In this document: positions 25,468 to 33,299 of the stretch, one piece after another
How the letters are laid out: the number at the start of each line of letters is the position of its first letter
Position numbering within the stretch: position 1 is the first letter of the stretch
NCBI GenBank assembly: GCA_030602705.1
Contig: JAUVZF010000003.1
Span: 1-64,000 of the forward strand
Length of the DNA stretch: 64,000 nucleotides
Source of the DNA: Planctomycetota bacterium
GTDB lineage: Bacteria; Planctomycetota; Phycisphaerae; FEN-1346
Reading direction: 5' to 3'
The notes under the pieces: generated by a model
Told to the model about the DNA's origin: nothing
Database searches by the model: none
The model's input: only the letters and a program-made list of their open reading frames with translations
Translations under genes and position numbers: made by a program

Positions 25468-26055
25468 TTTTCCCGGCAGGTCCCGAGCGAGGTCTGCCAG
25501 CGTCTCCAGGATCTCTTCCGGCTCGGCCATGCGGCCTTGGGCGACCGTGCCGCAGGCCAGGCGGCCTTCGACCGGCCCGACGAACCGCACGCCGCGCGAC
25601 CGCAGCACCTCGCAGTTTGCCGCCACGGCGGGATGCCGCCACATGCGGACGTTCATGGCCGGGGCCACGATCAGCGGCGCGTCGGCAGCCAGCAGGAACG
25701 TCGAGAGCAGGTCGTCGGCGATGCCGTGGGCGAGTTTCGCCAGGATGTTGGCCGTCGCGGGCGCCACCACGACCAGTTCGGCCCGGTCCGCGAGGGCAAC
25801 GTGCTCGGCCGCCTGCGCCGCGAGCGGCGTCCAGAGGTCAGAGTGCACCGGCCGGCCGGAAAGCGCGCGGAACGTGAGCGGCGCGACGAACCGCTTCGCC
25901 GCTTCGGTCATAACGACGGTGGCGCCCGCGCCCGCGCCGGCGAGGCGCGACACAAGATGCGCGGTCTTGTAGGCCGCGATGCCGCCCGTCACGCCGACGA
26001 CGATCTCGCGGCCGCTCAAAGGTTCCAGGTTCGGTCCGGGCTTCGTCATGGTCAC
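25462..26055 (-). CDS. coaC: Phosphopantothenoylcysteine decarboxylase (CoaC)
   Basis: A 197-residue FMN-dependent flavoprotein that decarboxylates phosphopantothenoylcysteine. IVVGVTGGIAAYKTAHL (about 18-34), VVVAPATANILAKLAHGIADDLL, and APAMNVRMWRHPAV (the PxMNxxMW substrate motif) are intact, and GRLACGTVAQGRMAEP carries the conserved C-terminal Cys. It is the N-terminal half of the usual CoaBC fusion, here encoded alone. Upstream are rpoZ, gmk and yicC in the classical order; coaB follows after a repeat block. Confidence 0.9.
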   Translation of the reverse strand: MTMTKPGPNLEPLSGREIVVGVTGGIAAYKTAHLVSRLAGAGAGATVVMTEAAKRFVAPLTFRALSGRPVHSDLWTPLAAQAAEHVALADRAELVVVAPATANILAKLAHGIADDLLSTFLLAADAPLIVAPAMNVRMWRHPAVAANCEVLRSRGVRFVGPVEGRLACGTVAQGRMAEPEEILETLADLARDLPGKQ

Positions 26056-26067
26056 ACGCTCCGGCCG

Positions 26068-26319
26068 CTAGCCGCCGGCCTCTTCGTCGGACACTTCCGC
26101 TTCTGCGAGGGCGCCCGCGATGCGGGCGCGCGGCTCCAGGGTGATCTTGCCTTCGAGGACCTCCTGGACGACGGCCTCCATCAGCGTCATGTCGCCGCGC
26201 TCGACCAGCAGTGGGGCGCCGAACGTCACGTCCACGAGCCGCTTCTGGATAAGGGCGGCGAGTTTGAACCGGCCGCCGACCTTATCGACCACTTCATCGC
26301 TCTTGAGGGCTTCAATCAC
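26068..26319 (-). CDS. rpoZ: DNA-directed RNA polymerase omega subunit
   Basis: The 83-residue protein MIEALKSDEVVDKVGGRFKL... matches omega: small size, the GGRFKLAALIQKR helix equivalent to the conserved NRF-L---A--RA region, and above all its position between gmk and coaC, as in many bacteria. Its ATG overlaps the gmk stop (ATGA at 26316-26319), giving translational coupling. The C-terminal tail is acidic. Omega aids assembly of the beta' subunit. Confidence 0.85.
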   Translation of the reverse strand: MIEALKSDEVVDKVGGRFKLAALIQKRLVDVTFGAPLLVERGDMTLMEAVVQEVLEGKITLEPRARIAGALAEAEVSDEEAGG

Positions 26320-26951
26320 GCTTGCTTCCTCCGTGTTTGAACGAGTTCAATCACCTGCCGGACGGCGTCGTCGAGCCGGTCGTTGACGACCTCGGTGTCG
26401 TAGCACCCGGTCTGCCTCGCCATCTCGATTTCCTGCTTAGCCTTGGCGAATCGCCGCCGGGCCTCATCCGACCCTTCGGTGCCGCGACCCGACAGGCGGG
26501 AGCGCAGGGCCTGCGGGTCCGGCGCCAGCAGCAGAATGGCCAAGGCGTCGGGGAACTTGTTCTTGATCTGGATTCCTCCCTGGACGTCGATCTCCAGCAG
26601 GAGCACCTTGCCGGCGTCTGAGGCGCGGGCGAGTTCCTCGACGGGCGTCCCGTAGAGTTGGCCGAACACCTCGGCCCACTCGACGAACCTGCCGTCGGCG
26701 ATGCGGCTGCGGAACTCTTCCTCGCTGATGAAGGTGTAGTCCCGGCCGTGGACCTCATCGGCCCGCTTCGGGCGCGTCGTCGCGCTGGTGCTGATGAGGG
26801 CGCCGGTGCGCTCGGCGACCGCGCGGCAGAGGGTGGTCTTTCCCGCCCCGCTCGGGCCGCTGACGACGACGAGGTTGCGGCCGGTCCGGAGCGAGTGCGT
26901 CCCGCGGCCTTGGCGTGTTTCGTGTTCGGTCATTGGTTCGTGGCCGGTCAT
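26316..26951 (-). CDS. gmk: Guanylate kinase
   Basis: The 211-residue enzyme phosphorylates GMP to GDP. P-loop VVSGPSGAGKTTLC (about 29-42), STSATTRPKRADEVHGRDY (GMP-binding), FVEWAEVFGQLYGTP and LLLEIDVQGGIQIK are intact. The first ~25 residues precede the usual start, so an internal start at MTEHETRQ (26933) is possible; the ATG at 26951 overlaps the yicC stop as ATGA, which supports coupling. Downstream rpoZ overlaps likewise. Confidence 0.92.
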   Translation of the reverse strand: MTGHEPMTEHETRQGRGTHSLRTGRNLVVVSGPSGAGKTTLCRAVAERTGALISTSATTRPKRADEVHGRDYTFISEEEFRSRIADGRFVEWAEVFGQLYGTPVEELARASDAGKVLLLEIDVQGGIQIKNKFPDALAILLLAPDPQALRSRLSGRGTEGSDEARRRFAKAKQEIEMARQTGCYDTEVVNDRLDDAVRQVIELVQTRRKQA

Positions 26952-27814
26952 TCGATGTTGCGCGTGTGCTCCCTCAGGCGGTCGACGGCGACTTTGATCT
27001 CGACGACCTCGCGTGAGATTTCCGGATCGTTCGCCTTCGAGCCGATGGTGTTGACCTCGCGGTACATCTCCTGGGCGAGGAACTCGAGTTTCCTGCCGGC
27101 GGGCCCGGCGTCGGCCAGCAGTTCGCGGAACTGGTCGGCGTGGCTCGCCAGCCGCGTAAGTTCCTCGTTGACGTCGGACCGTTCGGCAAAGAAGGCGACC
27201 TCGCGAATGAGGCTTTGGTCGTCCACCGTGATCTCGATGCCCTCGAGCATGGCCTGGATCCGCTGCTGGAGGCGGGCGCGGTAGTCGTCGACCACGGCCG
27301 GGGCACGCTTCCGGACGGCGGCGATCCGCTGCTCGATCTCCACCAGCACCGCCGCCATGTCACGGGCGGTGGCCTCGCCTTCGGCGTCGCGCATGCGATT
27401 GAGGTTATCGAGTGCCTCGGCAACGGCGGCCTCGATCTCCTCCTGAAGGTTCTCAATGCCCGTGAGCAGGACCTCCTCGCTGCCGAGGACGCCGGGCAGG
27501 GCCAGCAGCGCGTCGTCCGACAGGCTGTCCGTCACTTGGGCGAGGTCGCGCTTGTATGCCGCCAGGACGTCGGTGTTGATCGGCACGCGAGCCGCCGGGC
27601 CGCGCGGCTCGACGGTGACGCCGACGTTTACCGTCCCGCGGCTGATGGTATCGCGCAGCAGCCGCTCAATCGCCACCTCCGCAGCGCCCAGACCATCGGG
27701 CAGACGCTGGATCACCTTGAAGAACTTGTTGTTGATGGTCCGGATCTCGACCGCGATACGGGCCTGGTCGCTCTCGCGTTCGGCTGCGCCGTAACCTGTC
27801 ATGCTGCGAAGCAT
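26948..27814 (-). CDS. yicC: YicC/YloC-family endoribonuclease
   Basis: A 288-residue protein with the family opening MLRSMTGYGAAE, the INNKFFKV motif and the DUF1732 C-terminal end (GREL... EMYREVNTIGSKA). Characterised YicC proteins are RNases that act with PNPase or RhyB-type RNA decay, with metal-binding residues at the C-terminus. The ATG at 27814 follows GAAAGGTTATCGA; the longer frame runs into a tandem repeat and is rejected. It precedes gmk with an ATGA overlap. Confidence 0.9.
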   Translation of the reverse strand: MLRSMTGYGAAERESDQARIAVEIRTINNKFFKVIQRLPDGLGAAEVAIERLLRDTISRGTVNVGVTVEPRGPAARVPINTDVLAAYKRDLAQVTDSLSDDALLALPGVLGSEEVLLTGIENLQEEIEAAVAEALDNLNRMRDAEGEATARDMAAVLVEIEQRIAAVRKRAPAVVDDYRARLQQRIQAMLEGIEITVDDQSLIREVAFFAERSDVNEELTRLASHADQFRELLADAGPAGRKLEFLAQEMYREVNTIGSKANDPEISREVVEIKVAVDRLREHTRNIE

Positions 27815-27843
27815 TCGATAACCTTTCGTGGCACGATCAAGAA

Positions 27844-27943
27844 CGCGCGGGGCAAGCCCCGCGGCTAACCACTCATTATACGCGCGGGGCAAGCCCTGCG
27901 GCTAACCACTCATTATACGCGCGGGGCAAGCCCTGCGGCTAAC
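27844..27943. repeat. 37-base tandem repeat, 2.7 units, between pyrE and yicC
   Basis: Units 27844-27880 and 27881-27917 differ by one base; a third partial unit runs 27918-27943. Each has GCGGGGCAAGCCCYGC, a strong short hairpin, and GGCTAACCACTCATTATA. The pyrE stop codon (TAG, complement of 27939-27941) is inside the third unit. Confidence 0.88.
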
Positions 27944-28529
27944 CTTGCCCGGGTCGTTTGCGGCTGCCGGGTTTGACAAGCGGCAGCCCATCACGGCACA
28001 GGGGGCAATCGTCGGGTTCGTACGTCGGCACGTCGACACGGACGAGCGAAACGAGCGGCATGCCGAAACCGGGGTCGCGCCCGCTCGTCCGATCGACCAG
28101 GGCTGCGAGGCCAAGCACGTCGGCGCCGGCGGCCGCGACCATCTCCTGGACCTCGCGAAGGCTGCCGCCGGTCGTCACGACGTCTTCGACCAGAAGGACC
28201 CGCTCGCCCGCCTCAACGGTGAACCCGCGGCGGAGCGTCATGCTGCCGCTGCGGCGCTCGGCGAAAAGGGCCTTCGCCCCCAAGGCACGGGCCACCTCGT
28301 GGGCCACCACGATGCCGCCGATGGCCGGGCCGATGACGGTCCGGATGCCGGCGTCTGCAAACCGGCGGCCCAACCGGGCACAAAGATGGGCCGCCCGATC
28401 AGGGTCCTGGAGAACCAAGGCGCACTGGAGATACGTCGGACTATGGAGGCCGCTTGCGAGCAGGAAGTGGCCCTCCAGGAGGGCTCCCGCGTCGCGAAAG
28501 ACATCGAGGATGGCGTCCTGGTCGGTCAT
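27939..28529 (-). CDS. pyrE: Orotate phosphoribosyltransferase
   Basis: The 196-residue enzyme makes OMP from orotate and PRPP in pyrimidine synthesis. The N-terminal substrate stretch GHFLLASGLHSPTYLQ and the PRPP loop VLLVEDVVTTGGSL (about 115-128) are intact. The ATG at 28529 is chosen as the family-length start. The tail DVPTYEPDDCPLCRDGLPLVKPGSRK with a CxxC pair is typical of a planctomycete-type subgroup (from memory). The C-terminal residues and stop are encoded partly in a tandem repeat. Confidence 0.92.
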   Translation of the reverse strand: MTDQDAILDVFRDAGALLEGHFLLASGLHSPTYLQCALVLQDPDRAAHLCARLGRRFADAGIRTVIGPAIGGIVVAHEVARALGAKALFAERRSGSMTLRRGFTVEAGERVLLVEDVVTTGGSLREVQEMVAAAGADVLGLAALVDRTSGRDPGFGMPLVSLVRVDVPTYEPDDCPLCRDGLPLVKPGSRKRPGQG

Positions 28530-28548
28530 GATGATTCCAGTGCCCGCG

Positions 28549-28947
28549 TTACTTGGCGGGCGTGGTTTCCTCGGGCGCAGGGCTCTTGGCGGCATCGGCG
28601 GCCGGTTTGCCCTTCGTGGCCTCGGCGCCGCCTGCTTCTTCGCCTGAAGGCGTCTGCGTAGCGCCGCCGGGTTCGGCGGGCGCCGGCGCCCCAGGCTTCT
28701 CGGGCGGGCGGGCGGCCGCTTCGGGCCGCATGATCCATGCCGTCACGATCGACAGGAGGAAGAAGATGCCGGCAATCACAGCGGTGGCTTTGACGAAGAT
28801 GTCGGCCGTCTTGGTGCCGAAGGCGCTATGTCCGCCCGGACCGCCGAACGCGCCGGCGAGCCCGCCGCCGCGACCCTTCTGTACGAGGATCAGAAGGATC
28901 AGGACAACAGCCGTCAGAAGAAACAGAACCATGCATGCGGTTTCCAC
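28549..28947 (-). CDS. secG: Preprotein translocase subunit SecG
   Basis: A 132-residue membrane protein of the SecYEG channel. Two membrane helices ([18 protein letters not shown] and [19 protein letters not shown]) flank the conserved [15 protein letters not shown] loop. The tail is long, Pro/Ala/Glu-rich and disordered. The GTG at 28947 follows AAAGGAGG with 8-base spacing, the best Shine-Dalgarno in this region. TAATGAC repeats lie directly upstream, between secG and tpiA. Confidence 0.92.
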   Translation of the reverse strand: METACMVLFLLTAVVLILLILVQKGRGGGLAGAFGGPGGHSAFGTKTADIFVKATAVIAGIFFLLSIVTAWIMRPEAAARPPEKPGAPAPAEPGGATQTPSGEEAGGAEATKGKPAADAAKSPAPEETTPAK

Positions 28948-28970
28948 CGGCCACGCCTCCTTTACAAGAG

Positions 28971-29104
28971 CGACTAATGACAAATGACTAATGGCTAATG
29001 ACAAATGACTAATGACACGTGGCGGGTTCGCCGCACGGCAACGCCATGGCAACCTTGCCGTACCGCTCTCCGTTCTGCCGGTCGTTAGACATTAGTCATT
29101 AGAC
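28971..29104. repeat. TAATGAC heptamer repeats between tpiA and secG
   Basis: CTAATGACAAATGACTAATG... runs 28971-29017, and the inverse (GTTAGACATTAGTCATTAGA) at 29084-29103, the same family as between coaB and coaC. The ends face each other across 65 bases. Nothing else is seen in the 168-base gap. Confidence 0.78.
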
Positions 29105-29115
29105 CTTCTGTTGTT

Positions 29116-29886
29116 CTACAGCCGTTTGGCTTTGGCGGCTTCGGCGATGATGGCGGCGAAGGAATCGGCCTTGAGGCTCGCGCCGCCGACAAGAGCGCCG
29201 TCGATGTCGGGCTCACGCATCAGGTCGTACGCGTTCTCGGGCTTGACGCTTCCGCCGTACTGGATGCGGACCGCCTGGGCCAGACGTGCATCGTACAGGT
29301 CTGCCAGAAGCGTGCGGATGAAGGCATGCACCTTCTGGGCCTGGTCGGGTGTGGCGGTCTCGCCGGTACCGATGGCCCAGACGGGCTCGTAGGCGATGAC
29401 GATGGCGGCGGCCTGCTCCGGCGAGAGGCCTTCAAGGCCGGTTGCGACGTGGCGCCGGACCACGGTTTCGGTCTCGCCGGCGCGGCGCTGCTCGATGAGT
29501 TCCCCGACGCAGAGGATGGGCTTAAGGCCGCACGCGAAGGCCGCGTGGACCTTTTTCGAGATGAGATCGTCGGGTTCGCCGAACACGTGCCGCCGCTCGC
29601 TGTGGCCGAGGATGACGGTGGTGCATCCGAGGTCGGCGAGCATGGGGCCCGCGATCTCGCCCGTGAAGGCGCCCTTCTCTTGAAAGTACATGTTCTGCCC
29701 GCCGACGACCAGAGGCGTGCCCTGTGCGGCGGCCAGGACCGCCTCGAGGTAGCACGCGGGTGGGCAGGCGCCCACCTCGACGACCGTGACCTCTGCGGCC
29801 GCGGCGGCAGTGGCTTCGGCCAGGGCGACGGCCTCGGCCCGGTTCGTGTTCATTTTCCAGTTGCCACAGATGAAAGGTTTCCGCAT
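29116..29886 (-). CDS. tpiA: Triosephosphate isomerase
   Basis: The 256-residue glycolytic enzyme interconverts dihydroxyacetone phosphate and glyceraldehyde 3-phosphate. Catalytic Lys in GNWKMN (8-13), electrophilic His in LGHSERR, catalytic Glu in IAYEPVWAIGTG, and phosphate-binding YGGSVKPENA are all present. GGAGACC precedes the ATG. Downstream is secG, a common pairing in bacteria. Confidence 0.95.
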   Translation of the reverse strand: MRKPFICGNWKMNTNRAEAVALAEATAAAAAEVTVVEVGACPPACYLEAVLAAAQGTPLVVGGQNMYFQEKGAFTGEIAGPMLADLGCTTVILGHSERRHVFGEPDDLISKKVHAAFACGLKPILCVGELIEQRRAGETETVVRRHVATGLEGLSPEQAAAIVIAYEPVWAIGTGETATPDQAQKVHAFIRTLLADLYDARLAQAVRIQYGGSVKPENAYDLMREPDIDGALVGGASLKADSFAAIIAEAAKAKRL

Positions 29887-30008
29887 TCGGCAGGTCTCCG
29901 TTCGTGGCGGTCGGTTGTATTGTTTGTGGACAACGCGCTCCCCTTCGGGTCGCGGCTAAAAGGTCGCGGCGCATCGTGGCCGTGCAGGCGACGGCTAAAC
30001 GTTCGCGA

Positions 30009-31037
30009 CTACGTATTCGGTTTTTGGAGTTCTCGTCCGACGGCTTCGGCGATGGGGGCGAGTTCGGCCATCATCCGCCGGAAGGCGTCGGGCGTCAGTT
30101 GCTGGGGGCCGTCGCTCAGTGCCTTCTCGGGATCCGGGTGCACCTCGACAAAGACGCCGTGCGCGCCGCCGGCAACGGCCGCCAGGGCCATCGGCGGCAC
30201 GAGTTCCCGATGCCCGGTCGCGTGGCTCGGGTCCACGATGACGGGCAGGTGGCAGACGCCCTGAATGACCGGCACGGCCGCAAGGTCGAGCATGTACCGG
30301 GTAGCCGTATCGAATCCGCGGACGCCACGCTCGCAGAGCATGACGCGCAGGTTGCCCTCGGTCAGGACGTACTCGGCCGACATCAGAAGTTCCTCGGTAG
30401 TGGCGGCCGGGTTGCGTTTCAGGAGGACGGGTTTGCCGGCCTGGCCGACCTCCGTCAGGAGCCGGAAGTTTTGCATGTTGCGTGCGCCGACCTGGAGGAC
30501 GTCGGCGTAGCGGGCCACCAGTTCGACCTCGCGGACATCGAGGACCTCCGTGACGGTCGGCAGGCCGACCTCTGCACCGACGCCCTGGAGGATCTTGAGT
30601 CCCTCTTCGCCCAGTCCCTGGAAACTGTACGGGCTGGTGCGTGGCTTGAAGGCGCCGCCGCGGAGCATCACGGCGCCGGCGTCGCGGACGACGCGTGCGC
30701 TGGCGCGGAGTTGCTCCTCGCTCTCGATGGCACAGGGCCCCGCGATGACCGACAGATACGGCCCGCCGGCCTTGAACGGTCCGATCTCGAGGACGGTGTC
30801 GTCGGCGTGAAAGTCGCGGCTGGCGAGTTTGTAGGGCTTCATGATGGGCATGACGGTCTCGACGCCCGCCAGCCCTGCAAAGAACTCGGGTTTCAGGAGG
30901 GTCTCATCGCCGATGGCGCCGATGATGGTGCGGAACTCGCCGCGCGAAATGTGGGCCTTCAGCCCCAGGTCTTCGATGCGGTGGACGACGCCTTCGACCT
31001 GCGCCTCCGCCGCTCTGGATTGCATCACAATAATCAT
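30009..31037 (-). CDS. aroF: 3-deoxy-7-phosphoheptulonate synthase (AroA-beta/KDO8PS type)
   Basis: A 342-residue enzyme for the first shikimate-pathway step. An N-terminal ferredoxin-like regulatory domain (about 1-70, MIIVMQSRAAEAQVEGVV) is followed by the barrel, with IAGPCAIESEEQL, GGAFKPRTSPYSFQGLG, LKRNPAATTEELLMSAEY, PVIVDPSHATGHRELV (metal and phosphate residues) and EVHPDPEKALSDGPQQL. The fused N-terminal domain is the one that gives feedback control in the Thermotoga enzyme. It follows pheA by 23 bases, so tyrosine/phenylalanine synthesis is co-transcribed. The region after its stop (29926-30008) carries a repeat, CGCGCTCCCCTTCGGGTCG, also found at 11649. Confidence 0.93.
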   Translation of the reverse strand: MIIVMQSRAAEAQVEGVVHRIEDLGLKAHISRGEFRTIIGAIGDETLLKPEFFAGLAGVETVMPIMKPYKLASRDFHADDTVLEIGPFKAGGPYLSVIAGPCAIESEEQLRASARVVRDAGAVMLRGGAFKPRTSPYSFQGLGEEGLKILQGVGAEVGLPTVTEVLDVREVELVARYADVLQVGARNMQNFRLLTEVGQAGKPVLLKRNPAATTEELLMSAEYVLTEGNLRVMLCERGVRGFDTATRYMLDLAAVPVIQGVCHLPVIVDPSHATGHRELVPPMALAAVAGGAHGVFVEVHPDPEKALSDGPQQLTPDAFRRMMAELAPIAEAVGRELQKPNT

Positions 31038-31060
31038 CGAAGAGAGGCCCTACGAGTCGA

Positions 31061-32140
31061 TCACTCGGCGGTGACGGTCACGGGGAACGATCCCAGGACT
31101 TCGAGTTGGCGGCAGTGGCGCCGCGCTTCGGCCAGAGCGTCCTTGACGTTCTCGTCCTCGGCGTGGCCCTCGATATCCACGAAGAAGTAGTACTCCCAGG
31201 TTTTCGTCGGGAACGGGTGCGATTCGATCTTGGTCATGTTGAGCCGATAGCGTCGGAAGATGTCGAGTACCTCGACCAGGGCCCCCGCCTCGTGGGTGAC
31301 GCTGAACAGGAGGCAGGTCTTGTCGCGGCCGGTGCGTGCGGCGCTCTCGCGGCCGAGAACGAGGAACCGCGTCTGGTTCTGGGAATTGTCCTCGATGGTA
31401 GAGGCGAGGACGTCCAGGCCGTAGACGGAAGCGGCCATCTCGGAGCCGACGGCGGCCGTTGCTTCAACCCGCGACGCCAGAAGCGCCGCCTCGGCCGTCG
31501 AGCCGACGGCCACGAGGTCGGCCTGGCTCGCGTTCTCCGTCAGCCAGCGGCGGCACTGGTCGAAGACCTGAGGCTTCGAGTAGACCTTCGTGACCCGATC
31601 AAGCGTCGTTTTCGACAGCAGGTTCTGGTGGATGGGCAGGGCCATCTCGGCACAGACCTTGACGGGCCCGTGGACCCACAGGAAACACTCCATCGTGTCG
31701 CGGACGGCACCGCCGGTGGTGTTCTCGACGGGCACGATGCCGTAGTCGGCCGCGGCTCGGGCCACCTGGTCGAAGACCGAGGAGATGTCGCGCACGGCGA
31801 CCAGTTCGACGCTGTGCCCGAACTTGTCAAGGGCCGCGAGATGGCTGAAACTGCCCTCCGGCCCGAGATAGGCCACCTTCAGGGACTTCTCGAGCGAGAG
31901 GCTCCCGCTCATCATCTCCTTCCAGATGGCCATCAGGGCGTGGTCTGGGAGGGGGCCGTTGTTGGCCTTGGCGATCTGCTCGAAAACCTCACGTTCGCGC
32001 GCGGGACGGTAAACCGACGCCTCGCCGGTCTCGCGTTTGATCTTTCCAACTTCGACCGCGTAACGGGCCCGCTTGTTCATGAGGGCCACGAGTTCGGCGT
32101 CGATCTCGTCAATCTGTTTTCTGAGGTCTTCGAGGTCCAT
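31061..32140 (-). CDS. pheA: Bifunctional chorismate mutase / prephenate dehydratase
   Basis: The 359-residue protein makes phenylpyruvate from chorismate. Residues 1-90 are an AroQ chorismate mutase (LRKQIDEIDAELVALMNKRA, with YRPAREREV). The dehydratase follows at about 95-270 (VAYLGPEGSFSHLAA, VPVENTTGGAV and SKPQVFDQCRRWL), then an ACT regulatory domain (about 275-355; LFSVTHEAGALVEVLDIF, MTKIESHPF) for Phe feedback. The ATG at 32140 gives the normal length. A consensus-like promoter is at 32226-32254. Confidence 0.95.
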   Translation of the reverse strand: MDLEDLRKQIDEIDAELVALMNKRARYAVEVGKIKRETGEASVYRPAREREVFEQIAKANNGPLPDHALMAIWKEMMSGSLSLEKSLKVAYLGPEGSFSHLAALDKFGHSVELVAVRDISSVFDQVARAAADYGIVPVENTTGGAVRDTMECFLWVHGPVKVCAEMALPIHQNLLSKTTLDRVTKVYSKPQVFDQCRRWLTENASQADLVAVGSTAEAALLASRVEATAAVGSEMAASVYGLDVLASTIEDNSQNQTRFLVLGRESAARTGRDKTCLLFSVTHEAGALVEVLDIFRRYRLNMTKIESHPFPTKTWEYYFFVDIEGHAEDENVKDALAEARRHCRQLEVLGSFPVTVTAE

Positions 32141-32225
32141 GCAAAACCCCGGTTGGTCTGGTGTTCCAGCGGCCGCGCGGCAGCGCCTGCGATGCGCACA
32201 CTCTCCCCGCTTCCTGAAGCGGCGT

Positions 32226-32254
32226 AATCTACACTCACCCAGCCGCACCGTCAA
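32226..32254 (-). promoter_or_regulatory. Predicted sigma-70 promoter of pheA-aroF
   Basis: On the minus strand TTGACG (complement of 32249-32254) and TAGATT (complement of 32226-32231) are 17 bases apart, about 85 bases before the pheA ATG. It is divergent from the hpf promoter. Apart from the two promoters, nothing is seen in the gap 32141-32443. Confidence 0.55.
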
Positions 32255-32350
32255 CCCTAAAAGGACAACGAGAGGGAGGCCCATTGCGGGGGCACCTCGG
32301 AAAAGTGGCAAGAGGGGCGTGCCCCCGATTGAGCCGAATGCGTGAAATCG

Positions 32351-32379
32351 TTGACTTCGCCAAGGGCGACTGCTACACT
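32351..32379 (+). promoter_or_regulatory. Predicted sigma-70 promoter of hpf-PTS operon
   Basis: TTGACT (32351-32356) and TACACT (32374-32379) with 17-base spacing, 64 bases before the TTG start of hpf. Confidence 0.6.
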
Positions 32380-32443
32380 CCCGGCGCTCGTCAGCGGGCA
32401 CCTGTGCGGCCCCAAGGGCGCGATTCGTGGAGGGAGGGAGAGG

Positions 32444-32773
32444 TTGCAGATCGAAGTAACCGTGCGGCACAAGTCGATTGCCGCCGACATGAGAGACCGA
32501 GCGGACGAAAAAGCCCAGCGCCTCCTGAAATACTATGACAAGATCCAGTCGATTAGCGTGGTGCTGAATAAGGTCGGCGGCGGCTTCTCCTGCGAGATGA
32601 TCGCCGACCTGGAGCACAGCAGCAACCTTGTGGCACAGACCACCGGACACAACATGCCTGCCGTGATCGACCAGGCGGAAGAGCGGCTGGAGCGGCAGTT
32701 GCTCGAGCACAAGGACCGCACCCGGCACCGGAAGGGGCGCGGCCCGAACCCGCATCAGCCCACGCGCACCTGA
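32444..32773 (+). CDS. hpf: Ribosome hibernation-promoting factor (HPF/RaiA/YfiA family)
   Basis: A 109-residue protein, MQIEVTVRHKSIAADMRDRADEKAQRLLKYYDKI..., with the S30AE fold pattern beta-alpha-beta-beta-beta-alpha. It binds the 30S decoding centre in slow growth. TTG at 32444 directly after GGAGGGAGAGG is the start, because Q-I-E-V-T-V is the standard family opening. This is the short form without the dimerising C-terminal domain. It leads a four-gene operon with PTS-like proteins, as seen in rpoN-hpf-ptsN clusters of Proteobacteria. Confidence 0.88.
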   Translation: MQIEVTVRHKSIAADMRDRADEKAQRLLKYYDKIQSISVVLNKVGGGFSCEMIADLEHSSNLVAQTTGHNMPAVIDQAEERLERQLLEHKDRTRHRKGRGPNPHQPTRT

Positions 32774-32796
32774 GAGTGGCGAGGAGTCCGGCCCAC

Positions 32797-33267
32797 ATGA
32801 AGTTGATGGAATTCATCGCAACCTCGGCCATCATGCCCGACCTGAAGGCCGATACGGCTCGCGGCGCGATCGACGAGATGGTCGGCCAACTCATCACGAC
32901 CAAGGCGGTCTCGGCAAAAGACCGGCGCAAGGTGGTGGACGCCATTCTGCGCCGCGAGAAGAAGGGCACGACGGGGTTCGGCAACGGCGTGGCCATCCCG
33001 CACGCCAAGCATGAAGGCATCAAGGGGGTGGTGGGTCTGGTGGCCCGCAGCGCTGTCGGCATCGACTTTGCCGCCCTCGACCGCCGGCCGGTCCATTTGC
33101 TTTTCCTGCTGCTGTCGAACCCGGATCAACCCGAGCAGCACCTGAAAGCGATGGAGCATATCTTTCGGAGCATCAAGAGCGACCACCTCCGCCGCTTCAT
33201 GTGCCAGGCGTCCACCCGCGAGGAACTGGTGGCCCTGCTGCGCGAGGCCGACGAAGACGCGGGATGA
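32797..33267 (+). CDS. PTS EIIA domain protein (PtsN/EIIA-Ntr-like)
   Basis: The 156-residue single-domain EIIA of the fructose/mannitol-Ntr type. The phosphorylatable His is His69 in GNGVAIPHAKHEG, and the fold elements continue to the C-terminus. No EIIB or EIIC gene is nearby, so a regulatory rather than transport role is inferred. ATG 32797 follows GAGGAGTCCGG. HPr and enzyme I follow immediately. Confidence 0.88.
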   Translation: MKLMEFIATSAIMPDLKADTARGAIDEMVGQLITTKAVSAKDRRKVVDAILRREKKGTTGFGNGVAIPHAKHEGIKGVVGLVARSAVGIDFAALDRRPVHLLFLLLSNPDQPEQHLKAMEHIFRSIKSDHLRRFMCQASTREELVALLREADEDAG

Positions 33268-33299
33268 CGGCACGGCGGCCCTCGCGCGTTTGGAGAGAT

